Positions 8,620 to 17,127 of a DNA stretch of 64,000 bases are shown piece by piece (positions within the stretch are counted from its first letter, which is position 1; every line of letters starts with the position of its first letter). Under the pieces are notes generated by a model. It had not been told where the DNA came from. It made no database searches and saw only the letters and a list, made by a program, of their open reading frames with translations. The position numbers were made by a program, and so were the translations under genes. The stretch is from Pseudomonas sp. DY-1 (GTDB lineage Bacteria; Pseudomonadota; Gammaproteobacteria; Pseudomonadales; Pseudomonadaceae), in contig NZ_CP032616.1 in assembly GCF_003626975.1 (NCBI RefSeq), forward strand, positions 1,364,001-1,428,000. The letters run 5' to 3'.

Positions 8620-9309
8620 ATGCCTGCCAAGCCCAATATCCTGCTGGTCCACGGCGCCTGGGGCGATGCCTCGCACTGGCGCTACCTCATTCCCCTGCTG
8701 CTGGATGCCGGGTACTCGGTCAGTGCGGTACAGAATCCCCTGACCGCCCTGGCTGACGACGTGGCGCGCACCCGCAAGCTCGCCGAGTCCCTTGGCGGGC
8801 CCACCTTGCTGGTCGGGCACTCCTACGGTGGAGCGGTCATCTCCGGCGCCGGCCATGCAGCCAATGTCGTGGGGCTGGTGTTCGTCGCCGCCTTCGCGCC
8901 GGATGAGGGCGACAGCCTGGGTGGCATCTTCGCCCGCGCCGAACCACCGCAAGGTGCCGGCGGCATCCGTCCGGATCAGGAAGGTTTTCTCTGGTTGGCG
9001 GGCGACAGCTTCCACGCCAATTTCTGCGCCGACCTTCCCGAGCGGGACGCCCAGGTCATGTCGGTCACGCAGAAACCCATTGCCGCGCGCTGCTTCGAAG
9101 ACAAGGCCGGAGCGCCGGCCTGGCGTGGTAAACCCAGTTGGTATCAGGTGTCATCCGGCGATCAGATGATCCCGCCTGCCACCCAGGCCTGGATGGCCGA
9201 GCGCATCCAGGCCCGGAAGACCATCACCCTGGATGCCAGCCACGCATCGCTGGCATCGCGCCCCAGGGAGATATTCGGGTTGATCGAAGAAGCGGTGAAA
9301 GCGCTGTAG
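8620..9309 (+). CDS. Alpha/beta hydrolase (EstC/salicylate-esterase-like)
   Basis: 229 aa from the ATG at 8620, chosen because GGAGAAGG sits just upstream; an in-frame ATG at 8608 is the alternative. The oxyanion region ILLVHGAWGDASHW, nucleophile elbow GHSYGG, Asp in the SGDQMIPP region and His in ASHASL make a complete triad. The compact size fits the EstC/plant-methylesterase-like group. It would hydrolyse a small ester or lactone in the cytoplasm. It probably shares a transcript with the upstream SDR. The natural substrate is unknown. Confidence 0.88.
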   Translation: MPAKPNILLVHGAWGDASHWRYLIPLLLDAGYSVSAVQNPLTALADDVARTRKLAESLGGPTLLVGHSYGGAVISGAGHAANVVGLVFVAAFAPDEGDSLGGIFARAEPPQGAGGIRPDQEGFLWLAGDSFHANFCADLPERDAQVMSVTQKPIAARCFEDKAGAPAWRGKPSWYQVSSGDQMIPPATQAWMAERIQARKTITLDASHASLASRPREIFGLIEEAVKAL

Positions 9310-9316
9310 CCGCCCC

Positions 9317-10117
9317 TCACCCATTCATCGGCGCATCGGGATTGTTGATCGCATAGAGGTAACAGTCCGCCATGCTGTGGTCACCCGCGAAGCTGCTGTA
9401 GCTGGCGGTAAAGGTCACGGCCAGGCCGAGGTGCTGGTAGACCCAGGAGTCGGTCACGCCCGGCGGGACTTCCGGAACCAGATCGCTGTCGTTCACCACA
9501 CGGTAGGTGGGGATGTTCAGGCCGTTGTAGTAGGCGGCGAAATTCGGGTCGACCACGCGCGGGCTGGCGAAGTTGTAGTGCTGCAGCGGCTGGTCCGGCC
9601 ATTGGGTATGCAGGTCGAGCACCGCCAGGCTGGACAGCGCGCTTCCCAGGCTGTGGCCGCAAACCCAGAGGTCGCCACCCGGTTTCAGGCCGTCCAATGC
9701 TTGCAGGGCCTGATCGCGCAGGGAGGTGTATAGCTTGAGGAAGCCCGCATGCACCTGGCCTATGCCCGACTGCCAGGGGTATTCGCTCTGCGTGACGTCC
9801 AGGTCATCCACCCAGTCCTGGGCCGATTCGGTACCACGAAACACCAGGTACACCGCACCGCTGGGGTCACTGACGGCAAAGCCGAAGGGCTCGGACTCGT
9901 TGATGTACTTCAGTTCGCTGAGGATGCTCCAGACCGGCGCAGAAAAACTCCAGCCACTCATGCTCGGGGGCTGCCAATTGAAATCGGAAGGTTTGCGCGG
10001 CTTGTCCTGCTTCAGCCATTGCTCGTACTGGTCGTAGGCCGCTTCCACCAGGTTGGCGCATTGCAGCGCCTGGGTCAGGGAAAACGCAGCGGGAAAATAC
10101 ATGGGAAGACTGGGCAT
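9317..10117 (-). CDS. Lipase family protein (lipase class 3 fold)
   Basis: 266 aa with the lipase class 3 core: VYLVFRGTESAQDWVDDL, nucleophile elbow VCGHSLGSALSSL, Asp in RVVNDSDLVPEVPPG and His in GDHSMADCY. This makes a full Ser-Asp-His triad in the expected order. No signal peptide is present (MPSLPMYFPAAFSL), which is unusual for a secreted lipase but common for bacterial class 3 members. Good AGGAGG site before the ATG at 10117. Divergent from the LysR gene at 10285. Confidence 0.88.
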   Translation of the reverse strand: MPSLPMYFPAAFSLTQALQCANLVEAAYDQYEQWLKQDKPRKPSDFNWQPPSMSGWSFSAPVWSILSELKYINESEPFGFAVSDPSGAVYLVFRGTESAQDWVDDLDVTQSEYPWQSGIGQVHAGFLKLYTSLRDQALQALDGLKPGGDLWVCGHSLGSALSSLAVLDLHTQWPDQPLQHYNFASPRVVDPNFAAYYNGLNIPTYRVVNDSDLVPEVPPGVTDSWVYQHLGLAVTFTASYSSFAGDHSMADCYLYAINNPDAPMNG

Positions 10118-10284
10118 GGTGGCCTCCTTGCCAATGAGTTGTGGGGTTCCACTCTAGACCAAGGCTGCCTTGCGTACAGCGGTATCCGTCCGTATTTCGA
10201 TTTCGCGTTGCGTTCACTTGTGGGCGGTTTTACTCCTGTGTGAATCCCAATAAGCTCGCTTGAGTTAATGAGCAGGACTCACCA

Positions 10285-11184
10285 ATGAAACCCGTATCCG
10301 CCGCTGATCTGAACATCTTCCTGAGCATCGCCGCCCACCTCAGTTTCAGCCGCGCGGCCGTCGAACTCGGGCTCTCGCCTTCGGCCCTCAGCCATGCCCT
10401 GCGCGCCCTGGAAGAACGCCTCGGGGTGCGCCTGTTCAACCGCACTACTCGCAGCGTGGCGCTCACCGAAGCAGGCGAACGCCTGTACGCCCGCATCAAG
10501 CCGGCCTTTCGCGATATCGACGACGCCCTGGAAGACCTCAACCAGTTCCGCGACTCGCCTTCCGGCACCCTGCGCATCAATGCCGGCCGCGCCGCCGCAC
10601 AGTTGGTGCTGCTGCCGCTGGCCAGCCGTTTTCTCGAGGCGTACCCGGATGTGAACCTGGAAATCTCCGCCGACGATGCGCTGGTGGATGTCGTATCCGC
10701 GGGGTACGACGCGGGCGTGCGCTTCGGCGAACGCCTGGAGGCCGATATGGTTTCCCTGCCCATCGGGCCCTATATGCGCTCGGTGGTGGTGGCGACACCC
10801 AGCTTCTTCGAGCGTCATCCCGTGCCACGGAAACCCCAGGACCTCCACGGGCTACCCTGCATCCGCCATCGCTTTCCCAGCGGCAACTTCTACCGCTGGG
10901 AGTTCGAACGCGGGGGCATGCAACTGGAAATCGAAGTGGACGGTCCCCTCACCCTGGGTGACGTGGGCCTCATGGTCGGTCCGGCACTGCAGGGCGTCGG
11001 GCTGGCTTACGTATTCGAGGAAATGGTGGCCGACCATGTCGCCGAAGGGCAGCTGGTGCAGGTACTGGAAGACTGGTGCCCCTTCTACCCCGGCCTGCAC
11101 CTCTACTACCCCAGCCGGCGCCAGGTGCCGGCGGTGCTCAAGGCCTTCATCGAGTTCGCGCGGGCGGCAAGGCAGGAACCTTGA
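10285..11184 (+). CDS. LysR-type transcriptional regulator
   Basis: 299 aa. HTH: KPVSAADLNIFLSIAAHLSF, then AAVELGLSPSALSHALRALEERLGVRLFNRTTRSVALTEAG (DhcR/PA2449-like LysR subgroup). The effector domain includes GTLRINAGRAAAQLVLLPL and a C-terminal HLYYPSRRQVPAVLKAFIEF. The start ATG has AGGA upstream. It is divergent from the lipase gene; a role in controlling that gene is possible but not shown. Confidence 0.88.
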   Translation: MKPVSAADLNIFLSIAAHLSFSRAAVELGLSPSALSHALRALEERLGVRLFNRTTRSVALTEAGERLYARIKPAFRDIDDALEDLNQFRDSPSGTLRINAGRAAAQLVLLPLASRFLEAYPDVNLEISADDALVDVVSAGYDAGVRFGERLEADMVSLPIGPYMRSVVVATPSFFERHPVPRKPQDLHGLPCIRHRFPSGNFYRWEFERGGMQLEIEVDGPLTLGDVGLMVGPALQGVGLAYVFEEMVADHVAEGQLVQVLEDWCPFYPGLHLYYPSRRQVPAVLKAFIEFARAARQEP

Positions 11185-11194
11185 CCCCAGGGCC

Positions 11195-11345
11195 GGTGCG
11201 CGTGGCGCACACCGAAAAGCAAAGGCCGAACCCATTGGGCCCGGCCTTCACCTTTATCCAGTTCGCATCGCTTCCGAAGCAGGTGCGCGTGGCGTACGCT
11301 ACGTCCAGCACCCAGCCTCTCCGGTAGGGTGCGCCGTGCGAACCA
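11195..11345. repeat. Intergenic hairpins between convergent genes
   Basis: The gap between the LysR gene end and the convergent MHS gene holds several inverted repeats: GTGCGCGTGGCGCAC-type arms at about 11197-11213, an AAGGCCG...CGGCCTT stem at 11222-11248 that may act as a terminator, and GTGCG repeats up to about 11340. These resemble the small palindromic repeats common between Pseudomonas genes. No gene is seen. Confidence 0.4.
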
Positions 11346-11377
11346 CGAACGTACCCACCAGGCTCAGCCTTCTATTA

Positions 11378-12724
11378 TCAGCGCAGCGGCTGCCCCTTCA
11401 TCTCCGGCATGCGGATGTAGACCACCAGGCTCACCAGGCTCACCGCTACCAGGTAGATCCAGAACAGGTGGCCGTAACCGGCGCCCGAGATGGCGGTCAT
11501 GATGTACGGCGAGGTGCCACCGAACAGGGTGACCGACAGTGCGTAGGGCAAGGCGATGCCAGTGACCCGCACCTCAGCCGGGAACTGCTCGGCCATGGTC
11601 ACGGCGGAAGCCGCGCCGAAACCGGTCATGATCACCATGGAAATGGTCTGCAACAGGGCAACTTCCGCCAGGCTGATGCCCTGGTAGAGCAGGCCAAAGC
11701 TCGGCCAGGCCCAGAGGATCGACGCGGCGGCGAAGGCGATCAGCATCGGCCGGCGACCAATGCGGTCTGCCAGCATCCCGGCCAGCGGCAGCAACAGCAG
11801 CGACACGCCCACGGCGATCACGCCGGCCAGTAGCGTCTCGCGGATCGGCATGCCGGTCACCAGATGGACCTGCGAGGGGTAGCTCACCATCCACACGTAA
11901 TTGAGCAGGTTGCCCGCCATGGCCACGCCGATCACCCGCAGCACGTCCTTGCGGTGTTTGGTGAAGATGTCGCGGATCGGACGCTTCTCGACGGCAGCCT
12001 TGGCCACGCGGGACTTGAACACTTCGGTTTCCTTCACCGACAACCGAATCCACAGGGTCAGCACACCCATCAGTGCGGCAATGACGAACGCCACGCGCCA
12101 GCCCCAGTCTTCCAGGGCCGTGTCGCTACCCACCGAGGCCAGCACGACACCGAGCAGGAAGGAAACCAGCGTGCCGGCGTTGATCGCGAACCACTGCCAG
12201 GAGCCCGCAAAGGCGCGGCGATTGGACGGCGCGGATTCGATGAGGAATGCCGAAGCGGAACCGAATTCACCTCCGGCAGAGAAGCCCTGGGTCAGGCGTG
12301 CCAGCACCAGGATGATCGGCGCGGCGATGCCGATGCTTTCGTAGTTCGGGCAGACGCCGATTACCAGCGAGGCCACCGACATCAGCAGGATCGACAGGGT
12401 CAGGCCCTTCTTGCGGCCGTAGCGGTCGGCGAACACGCCGAGCACCGCGCCGCCAATGGGTCGCATGAGGAAACCTACGGCGAACACCGCCAGCACCGAG
12501 AGCAGCGCGGTCAGGCTGTTGCCGGCCGGGAAGAATTGCTTGGCGAGGATGGATGAGAAGGTGGCGTAGATCACCCAGTCGGTGTACTCGACTATGGTGC
12601 CCAGGGTTGCCGCCACGATGGCTTTCTTCTCGGTCCGGGTCAGTTTTCGGCCCTCGGAGGCCGTGGCAGTGGCTGGGCCGGTTTCAGGCATGAGACCACC
12701 AATCGCACTATTGTCGTTATTCAT
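11378..12724 (-). CDS. MFS transporter, metabolite:H+ symporter (MHS) family
   Basis: 448 aa with 12 membrane segments. The opening KKAIVAATLGTIVEYTDWVIYATFSSILAKQFFP and the loop motif RPIGGAVLGVFADRYGRKKGL are characteristic of MHS permeases (shikimate, alpha-ketoglutarate, citrate, proline/betaine type). It should import an organic acid or zwitterion. It is divergent from the aldehyde dehydrogenase gene, and the shared 318-bp region carries two TTGA-N7-TCAA palindromes, so the two are probably co-regulated by the LysR protein encoded at 16102. Confidence 0.87.
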   Translation of the reverse strand: MNNDNSAIGGLMPETGPATATASEGRKLTRTEKKAIVAATLGTIVEYTDWVIYATFSSILAKQFFPAGNSLTALLSVLAVFAVGFLMRPIGGAVLGVFADRYGRKKGLTLSILLMSVASLVIGVCPNYESIGIAAPIILVLARLTQGFSAGGEFGSASAFLIESAPSNRRAFAGSWQWFAINAGTLVSFLLGVVLASVGSDTALEDWGWRVAFVIAALMGVLTLWIRLSVKETEVFKSRVAKAAVEKRPIRDIFTKHRKDVLRVIGVAMAGNLLNYVWMVSYPSQVHLVTGMPIRETLLAGVIAVGVSLLLLPLAGMLADRIGRRPMLIAFAAASILWAWPSFGLLYQGISLAEVALLQTISMVIMTGFGAASAVTMAEQFPAEVRVTGIALPYALSVTLFGGTSPYIMTAISGAGYGHLFWIYLVAVSLVSLVVYIRMPEMKGQPLR

Positions 12725-12843
12725 TGCATCGCTCCCGTGAGCACACTTTTTGTTGTTGATCGCCCGAAGGCGTTCTCTTCTGGTTAGCGAGCAAGATGCA
12801 GCGACACGCGGGGCTGGTGAAGCGAGATTTCCGCCCTGTTCGC

Positions 12844-12858
12844 TTGAGTTTAATTCAA
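12844..12858. promoter_or_regulatory. Candidate LysR box, TTGA-N7-TCAA
   Basis: Palindrome TTGAGTTTAATTCAA, 120 bp from the MHS start and 185 bp from the aldehyde dehydrogenase start. It contains the T-N11-A geometry of LysR operators. Near-identical elements occur at 12901, 16030, 17004, 23446 and 26549. Confidence 0.6.
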
Positions 12859-12872
12859 CTTAAGGAGTAGGC

Positions 12873-12929
12873 ATGACGGCCAGTGCAGGCCATTGGACGC
12901 TTGATTTTTTTTCAAGCGACGGCAGCTGA
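12873..12929 (+). CDS. Possible leader peptide (18 aa)
   Basis: A very short frame (MTASAGHWTLDFFSSDGS) with a strong AAGGAG site five bases before its ATG, in the control region of the aldehyde dehydrogenase gene. Its middle overlaps the second TTGA-N7-TCAA palindrome. It could be a translated leader, or a chance start next to a regulatory site. No family similarity is recognised. Confidence 0.25.
   Translation: MTASAGHWTLDFFSSDGS
12898..12918. promoter_or_regulatory. Candidate LysR box with 7-bp perfect arms
   Basis: CGCTTGA and TCAAGCG flank a run of seven T. This is the most extended member of the TTGA-N7-TCAA set and lies 54 bp from the first box. Two boxes in one divergent control region fit the recognition/activation site pair used by LysR regulators. 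Confidence 0.6.
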
Positions 12930-13042
12930 AAATTCCTTTGAAGGCACAGCGTCGAATGCCCAACCTGCCCCCAACGCCCGGGTCGACGAACAAGAACTGC
13001 ACCCACTCATGATCCGGGCCTTGAACTGAGGAGACTCGAAGC

Positions 13043-14479
13043 ATGTTCCTGAAAGTTGAGAGCTACATCGGCGGACGCTGCCTGGCGCCGGCCGGTGGTC
13101 GCTACGTCGACAAGTTCGACCCGCGCACCGGCGAGAAGCTGGGCGAGGTCGCCAACAGCGGTCCCGAGGAAGTGGAACTCGCTATCCAATCCGCCCAGGA
13201 AGCGCTGCCCGCCTGGCGCGACATGCGCCCCTCCGAGCGCGGTCGCATCCTGGTGGAGCTGGCGCGCATCGTTCGCCGCAGCGAGGACCGCCTTGGCAAG
13301 CTGGAGAGCGCCGAAACCGGCAAGCCCGGTCGCGAAATGGCCACGCTGATGGACCTCACCGCGCAGTACTTCGAGTTCTATGCCGGCCTGGTCAATGTCA
13401 TGGACGGCGAAGTGATCAACCAGGGCCCGAACTACCACGTCTATACCCGCCGCGATCCGTTCGGCGTGATCGGCGCCATCCTGCCCTGGAACGCCCCTCT
13501 GCATCAGGCCGCACGGGCCATCGCTCCGGCGCTGGCCACCGGCAACACCGTGGTCGCCAAACCCTCCGAGCACACCTCCGCGTCCCTGGTGGAACTGGCG
13601 CGCATCGCCGTGGAGGAAGCCGGCCTGCCTGCCGGCGTGTTCAACGTGATCGTCGGCAAGGGCAGCGTCATCGGCCCGGTGATGGCGCGCCATCCACTGA
13701 TGCGCAAGATCTCCTTCACCGGCGGCATCACCGCAGGCCAGGAACTCGGCCGAATCGCCGCCGAACGCATCCTGCCGCTGACCCTGGAACTGGGTGGCAA
13801 GTCGGCCAATATCGTCTTCGATGACGCCGACCTCGACGCCGCCGCCAAGGGCGCCACCAGCGCTTTCACCTGGAACAGTGGCCAGTGGTGCTGCGCTGGT
13901 ACCCGCCTGCTGGTGCAGGAAAACGTCCACGACCGCTTCGTCGAGAAGCTGGTGGCCGAGGTCGCGGCACTGCGTGTCGGCCCGGACTTCGACTCCACCT
14001 CCGGCCCCATCACCACCAAGGCGCAGTTCGAGAAGATCCAGAGCTACTTCGAGGTCGCCGCGCGTGAGGGCCTGAAGCCGGCCATCGGCGGCAAGGTGGC
14101 CAGCGGCGCGAACCTGGGCAATGGCTGGTACATCGAGCCCACCGTCTACACCGGCGTGACCAACGACATGACCCTGGCCAGGGAAGAAATCTTCGGCCCC
14201 ATCCTCTGCGTCATTCCCTTCAAGGACGAGGCCGACGCCCTGCGCATCGCCAATGACAGCGAGTTCGGCCTGGGCGCCGGTATCTGGAGTCGCGATATCG
14301 GCCGCGTCCACCGCGTCGCCGCGGGTCTTGAGGCTGGCCGTATCGTGGTCAACGAATACAGCGGTGGTTTCGTCCAGACCCCCTGCGGCGGGTTCAAGCA
14401 AAGCGGCTATGGCCGCGAGCAAGGCATCGACGCCCTCTCCCACTACACCCAGTTGAAGTCGGTGATCATTCGGCTTTGA
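13043..14479 (+). CDS. NAD(P)-dependent aldehyde dehydrogenase
   Basis: 478 aa, normal for the ALDH superfamily. Visible motifs are ILPWNAPL (Asn of the oxyanion hole), LELGGKSANIVFDDADLD (general-base Glu), the catalytic Cys in SGQWCCAGTR (about residue 283) and the EEIFGPILCVIPF cofactor segment. The betaine-aldehyde/vanillin-type dehydrogenases are similar in length and motif form. It oxidises an aldehyde to an acid in the cytoplasm. ATG at 13043; a strong terminator follows. Divergent from an MHS permease with probable LysR boxes between them, so it belongs to the 12.8-26.6 kb regulon. Confidence 0.92.
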   Translation: MFLKVESYIGGRCLAPAGGRYVDKFDPRTGEKLGEVANSGPEEVELAIQSAQEALPAWRDMRPSERGRILVELARIVRRSEDRLGKLESAETGKPGREMATLMDLTAQYFEFYAGLVNVMDGEVINQGPNYHVYTRRDPFGVIGAILPWNAPLHQAARAIAPALATGNTVVAKPSEHTSASLVELARIAVEEAGLPAGVFNVIVGKGSVIGPVMARHPLMRKISFTGGITAGQELGRIAAERILPLTLELGGKSANIVFDDADLDAAAKGATSAFTWNSGQWCCAGTRLLVQENVHDRFVEKLVAEVAALRVGPDFDSTSGPITTKAQFEKIQSYFEVAAREGLKPAIGGKVASGANLGNGWYIEPTVYTGVTNDMTLAREEIFGPILCVIPFKDEADALRIANDSEFGLGAGIWSRDIGRVHRVAAGLEAGRIVVNEYSGGFVQTPCGGFKQSGYGREQGIDALSHYTQLKSVIIRL

Positions 14480-14495
14480 AGCCAACCCCACCGCA

Positions 14496-14528
14496 AAACA
14501 AAACCCCGCCTGGTGCGGGGTTTTGTTT
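14496..14528. terminator. Bidirectional Rho-independent terminator
   Basis: CCCCGC-CTGGT-GCGGGG stem flanked by A-rich sequence on the left and TTTTGTTT on the right. It terminates the aldehyde dehydrogenase gene. Confidence 0.9.
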
Positions 14529-14656
14529 GTGCTTGGGAACCGGGGTGCTTCTATGCCTCTCAAGGGGTGGATAGCGCTCTTCTCATCCACCACCGATGCC
14601 CAACTGAACCGCAAATGGCGGAAGTAAAGAGCGACTTCCACCCTTGCGATCTGTCC

Positions 14657-15937
14657 TCACCAGATCGGCAAGGTGTAGGTCACGATCAAGCGGTTCTCAT
14701 CGATATCCGGCCCGAAGTTGCTGCGTACCGTCGCATTGCGCCACTTGAGGCCGAGGTTCTTCAGCGGTCCGCCCTGCACTACGTAGGCGATGTCGGTGTC
14801 CCGTTCCCATTCCTTGCCCTCGTCCACGCGGTTGGCAACGTCTACCCCATCGCCGGAAAGGTAGCGCGTCATGAAGGTCAGCCCAGGTACGCCCAGCGAG
14901 GTGAAGTCGAAGTCATAGCGGGCCTGCCAGGAGCGTTCGTCCTCGTTGCCGAAGTCGTTGACCTGCACCAGATTCACCAGGTAGCCGTCGGCACCGCTGA
15001 CGTAGGCAAAGCCGGTGTCACCGGACATGCGCTGATAGCCGAGCCCAAGGGCATGGGGGCCACGCTTGTAGGTGAACATCGCCCCAAGCGCGCGGTTGTC
15101 GACGTTGCTGTCGCCGTCGTCCTGGCTCTGCGCCCAACGCAGGTCCGACTTGATGGAGCCGGCCCCGCCCAGGTCCAGCAGATGGCCAAGGGTGAAGTAG
15201 TGCTGGCGGTAGATGCCGTCCAGTGCGCCGTAGTGATAGGAAGTGGTCAGGGCTGGCGTCCATTTGTAAGTGGCACCAGCGAAGTCCAGTGCATCGCTGG
15301 TCTTGTGGCGGCCCAGGACAATGTTCCGCGCCCCGCCGTTGAACACCTGCATCTCCTCGTTATCGGACGAATTGCGCAGGTTCACCCGGTCGATACGGCC
15401 GAGGTCCAGGTTCAGATCCTGGACTTGCGCACTGCTCAACCACGCCCCCCGGAAGGTCTGTGGCAACAGACGGCTGTCATTGGAAAGGGCAATGGGCAGC
15501 TTGGGCTGCAGGGTGCCAACCTTCAGCAAGCTGCTGGAAACGCGCACCTTGGCGGTCAGCCCCAGTTCGCCGTACTCGTCCTGGGCACGATTGGGCTTTT
15601 CGCGATCGGATTGCAGCAGGCCGGTGCCAGTGCGGTCCGGGCTGGAATCGAGCTTCACCCCCAGCAAGCCGAGCGCATCGACGCCAACACCGACCGGGCC
15701 TTCAGTAAAGCCCGATTCATAACGCAGCAGGAATCCCTGGGCCCACTCCTCGGCCTTGCTTTGCGGGGCTCCGTCCTGGCGGAAATCACGGTTGAAGTAG
15801 AAGTTGCGCAATTCCAGGCTGGCCTTGGAATCCTTGATGAAATCGGCGCTGGCGGTGCCGTTGGCACCCAGGGTCAGGCCGAAGAGCGCGAACAGGGTCT
15901 GCGGACCAATGCGATTGGCCCGGTTGGGAGTGGTCAT
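14657..15937 (-). CDS. OprD family outer-membrane porin
   Basis: 426 aa. The N-terminus has a signal-peptide-like segment (TLFALFGLTLGANGTASA) leading into the OprD family start ADFIKDSKASLELRNFYFNRDFR. Further family marks are the KAEEWAQGFLLRYESGFTEGPVGVGVDALGLLGVKLDS stretch, SWQARYDFDFTSLGVPGLTFMTRYLSGD, and the terminal strand RNATVRSNFGPDIDENRLIVTYTLPIW. It forms an 18-strand substrate-specific channel, probably for an aromatic or other organic acid handled by this regulon. It is divergent from the LysR gene at 16102 with a LysR box between. Confidence 0.93.
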   Translation of the reverse strand: MTTPNRANRIGPQTLFALFGLTLGANGTASADFIKDSKASLELRNFYFNRDFRQDGAPQSKAEEWAQGFLLRYESGFTEGPVGVGVDALGLLGVKLDSSPDRTGTGLLQSDREKPNRAQDEYGELGLTAKVRVSSSLLKVGTLQPKLPIALSNDSRLLPQTFRGAWLSSAQVQDLNLDLGRIDRVNLRNSSDNEEMQVFNGGARNIVLGRHKTSDALDFAGATYKWTPALTTSYHYGALDGIYRQHYFTLGHLLDLGGAGSIKSDLRWAQSQDDGDSNVDNRALGAMFTYKRGPHALGLGYQRMSGDTGFAYVSGADGYLVNLVQVNDFGNEDERSWQARYDFDFTSLGVPGLTFMTRYLSGDGVDVANRVDEGKEWERDTDIAYVVQGGPLKNLGLKWRNATVRSNFGPDIDENRLIVTYTLPIW

Positions 15938-16029
15938 GGAGCGGCTCTCTTTTGTTGTTGTGGTACGTCCGGGGCCGATGCTAGGAACCTGCCGGAGGCC
16001 GCGACAAACGATTAAAACAGGCCTTTCGC

Positions 16030-16044
16030 TTGAGATTTACTCAA
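16030..16044. promoter_or_regulatory. Candidate LysR box, TTGA-N7-TCAA
   Basis: TTGAGATTTACTCAA in the 164-bp region between the porin and LysR genes, 58 bp upstream of the LysR start. A position this close to an autoregulated LysR gene supports the idea that this palindrome is the regulator's own site. Confidence 0.65.
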
Positions 16045-16101
16045 TCAGAACTAGAGTAAGATTCCGCGCCTTTTCACCTGTCACACAAGAAGATCCGGAA
16101 G

Positions 16102-17007
16102 ATGGACAGACTGCCGCCACTCAATGCCGTACGGGCCTTCGAGGCCGTCGCCCGGCACCTCAGCATTACCCTTGCCGCCGACGAACTGAACGTCACTCCC
16201 GGCGCCGTCTCACGGCAGATCCGCGCACTGGAGGAGTACATGGAGCAGCCGTTGTTCCTACGTGGGCATCGGCAGATCACCCTCACCCCGGCTGGCGAGC
16301 AGTACTTCAAGGCGGTAGCACGGATCATCGAAGAGCTGCGCAGCGCCACCCGCAAACTCAAGCGCCCGGCCAAGCGCCGGCAGATCAAGGTGCGCGCCTA
16401 TACCACCTTCGCCATGCAATGGCTGATTCCAAGGCTCGCCAGCTTCCACCAGGAGAACCCCAAGATCGAGGTGCTGCTCACTGCCTCCCTGGACCCGGTG
16501 GACTTCCACAAGGAAGACCTGGATGCCGCCATCCGCCTCGGTAACGGCGACTGGCCCAACTGCAACTGCCATGTGCTCAGCGACAACATCCTCGCCCCGG
16601 TGTGCAGTCCCGCGCTGCTCGACATCGGCCCCGGCCTGGAGGAACCAGCCGACGTGGCCGAATACACCATGCTCCACTCCATCGCCCGCCCGGACGACTG
16701 GAGCCACTGGCTGCAAGCCACCGGCGTGGGCAGCGCGGTGGATGCGCGGGCCGGCATGACCTACCAGAGCTCATCGATGGCCTATGCAGCGGCCGCCGGC
16801 GGCCAGGGCATCGCCATCGCCCAGTTGTTCCTGGTGGAGAAGGAACTACGCGAAGGCACCCTGGTGCGACCGTTCCCGCAGACCGTGGACATGGGCGCGT
16901 ACACCTATTACCTGCTCACCCCCAGACACCGGCCGGAAAGCGAGGACATGACCACCTTCCGCCTCTGGTTGCTGGAGCAGGCACGCCAGACCCGCCAGGC
17001 CGCTTGA
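16102..17007 (+). CDS. LysR-type transcriptional regulator, GcvA-like
   Basis: 301 aa. The N-terminus LPPLNAVRAFEAVARHLSIT, then AADELNVTPGAVSRQIRALEEYM, is typical of the GcvA/AmpR-like branch of LysR regulators. The effector domain opens with KVRAYTTFAMQWLIPRL and ends with the TPRHRPESEDMTTFRLWL segment common in this branch. It is divergent from an OprD porin. The recurring TTGA-N7-TCAA element, present in its own promoter and upstream of the surrounding catabolic genes, makes it the likely regional regulator. Confidence 0.9.
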   Translation: MDRLPPLNAVRAFEAVARHLSITLAADELNVTPGAVSRQIRALEEYMEQPLFLRGHRQITLTPAGEQYFKAVARIIEELRSATRKLKRPAKRRQIKVRAYTTFAMQWLIPRLASFHQENPKIEVLLTASLDPVDFHKEDLDAAIRLGNGDWPNCNCHVLSDNILAPVCSPALLDIGPGLEEPADVAEYTMLHSIARPDDWSHWLQATGVGSAVDARAGMTYQSSSMAYAAAAGGQGIAIAQLFLVEKELREGTLVRPFPQTVDMGAYTYYLLTPRHRPESEDMTTFRLWLLEQARQTRQAA

Positions 17008-17018
17008 GTTTTCCTCAA
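17004..17018. promoter_or_regulatory. Candidate LysR box, TTGA-N7-TCAA
   Basis: TTGAGTTTTCCTCAA, overlapping the stop codon of the LysR gene and lying 110 bp upstream of the hydroxyacid dehydrogenase start. Confidence 0.6.
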
Positions 17019-17127
17019 CGCTTCCAGGCTCAAAAGTGCTTTGTCCGCGTCGCTTGCGGCTTCCTAGGATGGTTCCCCTTCACCCGAGCACGGCTGAAGA
17101 CCCGTCCGTTGAACTGGAGCGACAATA

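Noticed and set aside
13007..14641. 544-codon minus-strand frame across the aldehyde dehydrogenase
   Set aside because: Glycine/aspartate/histidine-rich antisense text with no motif; the plus-strand ALDH is complete.
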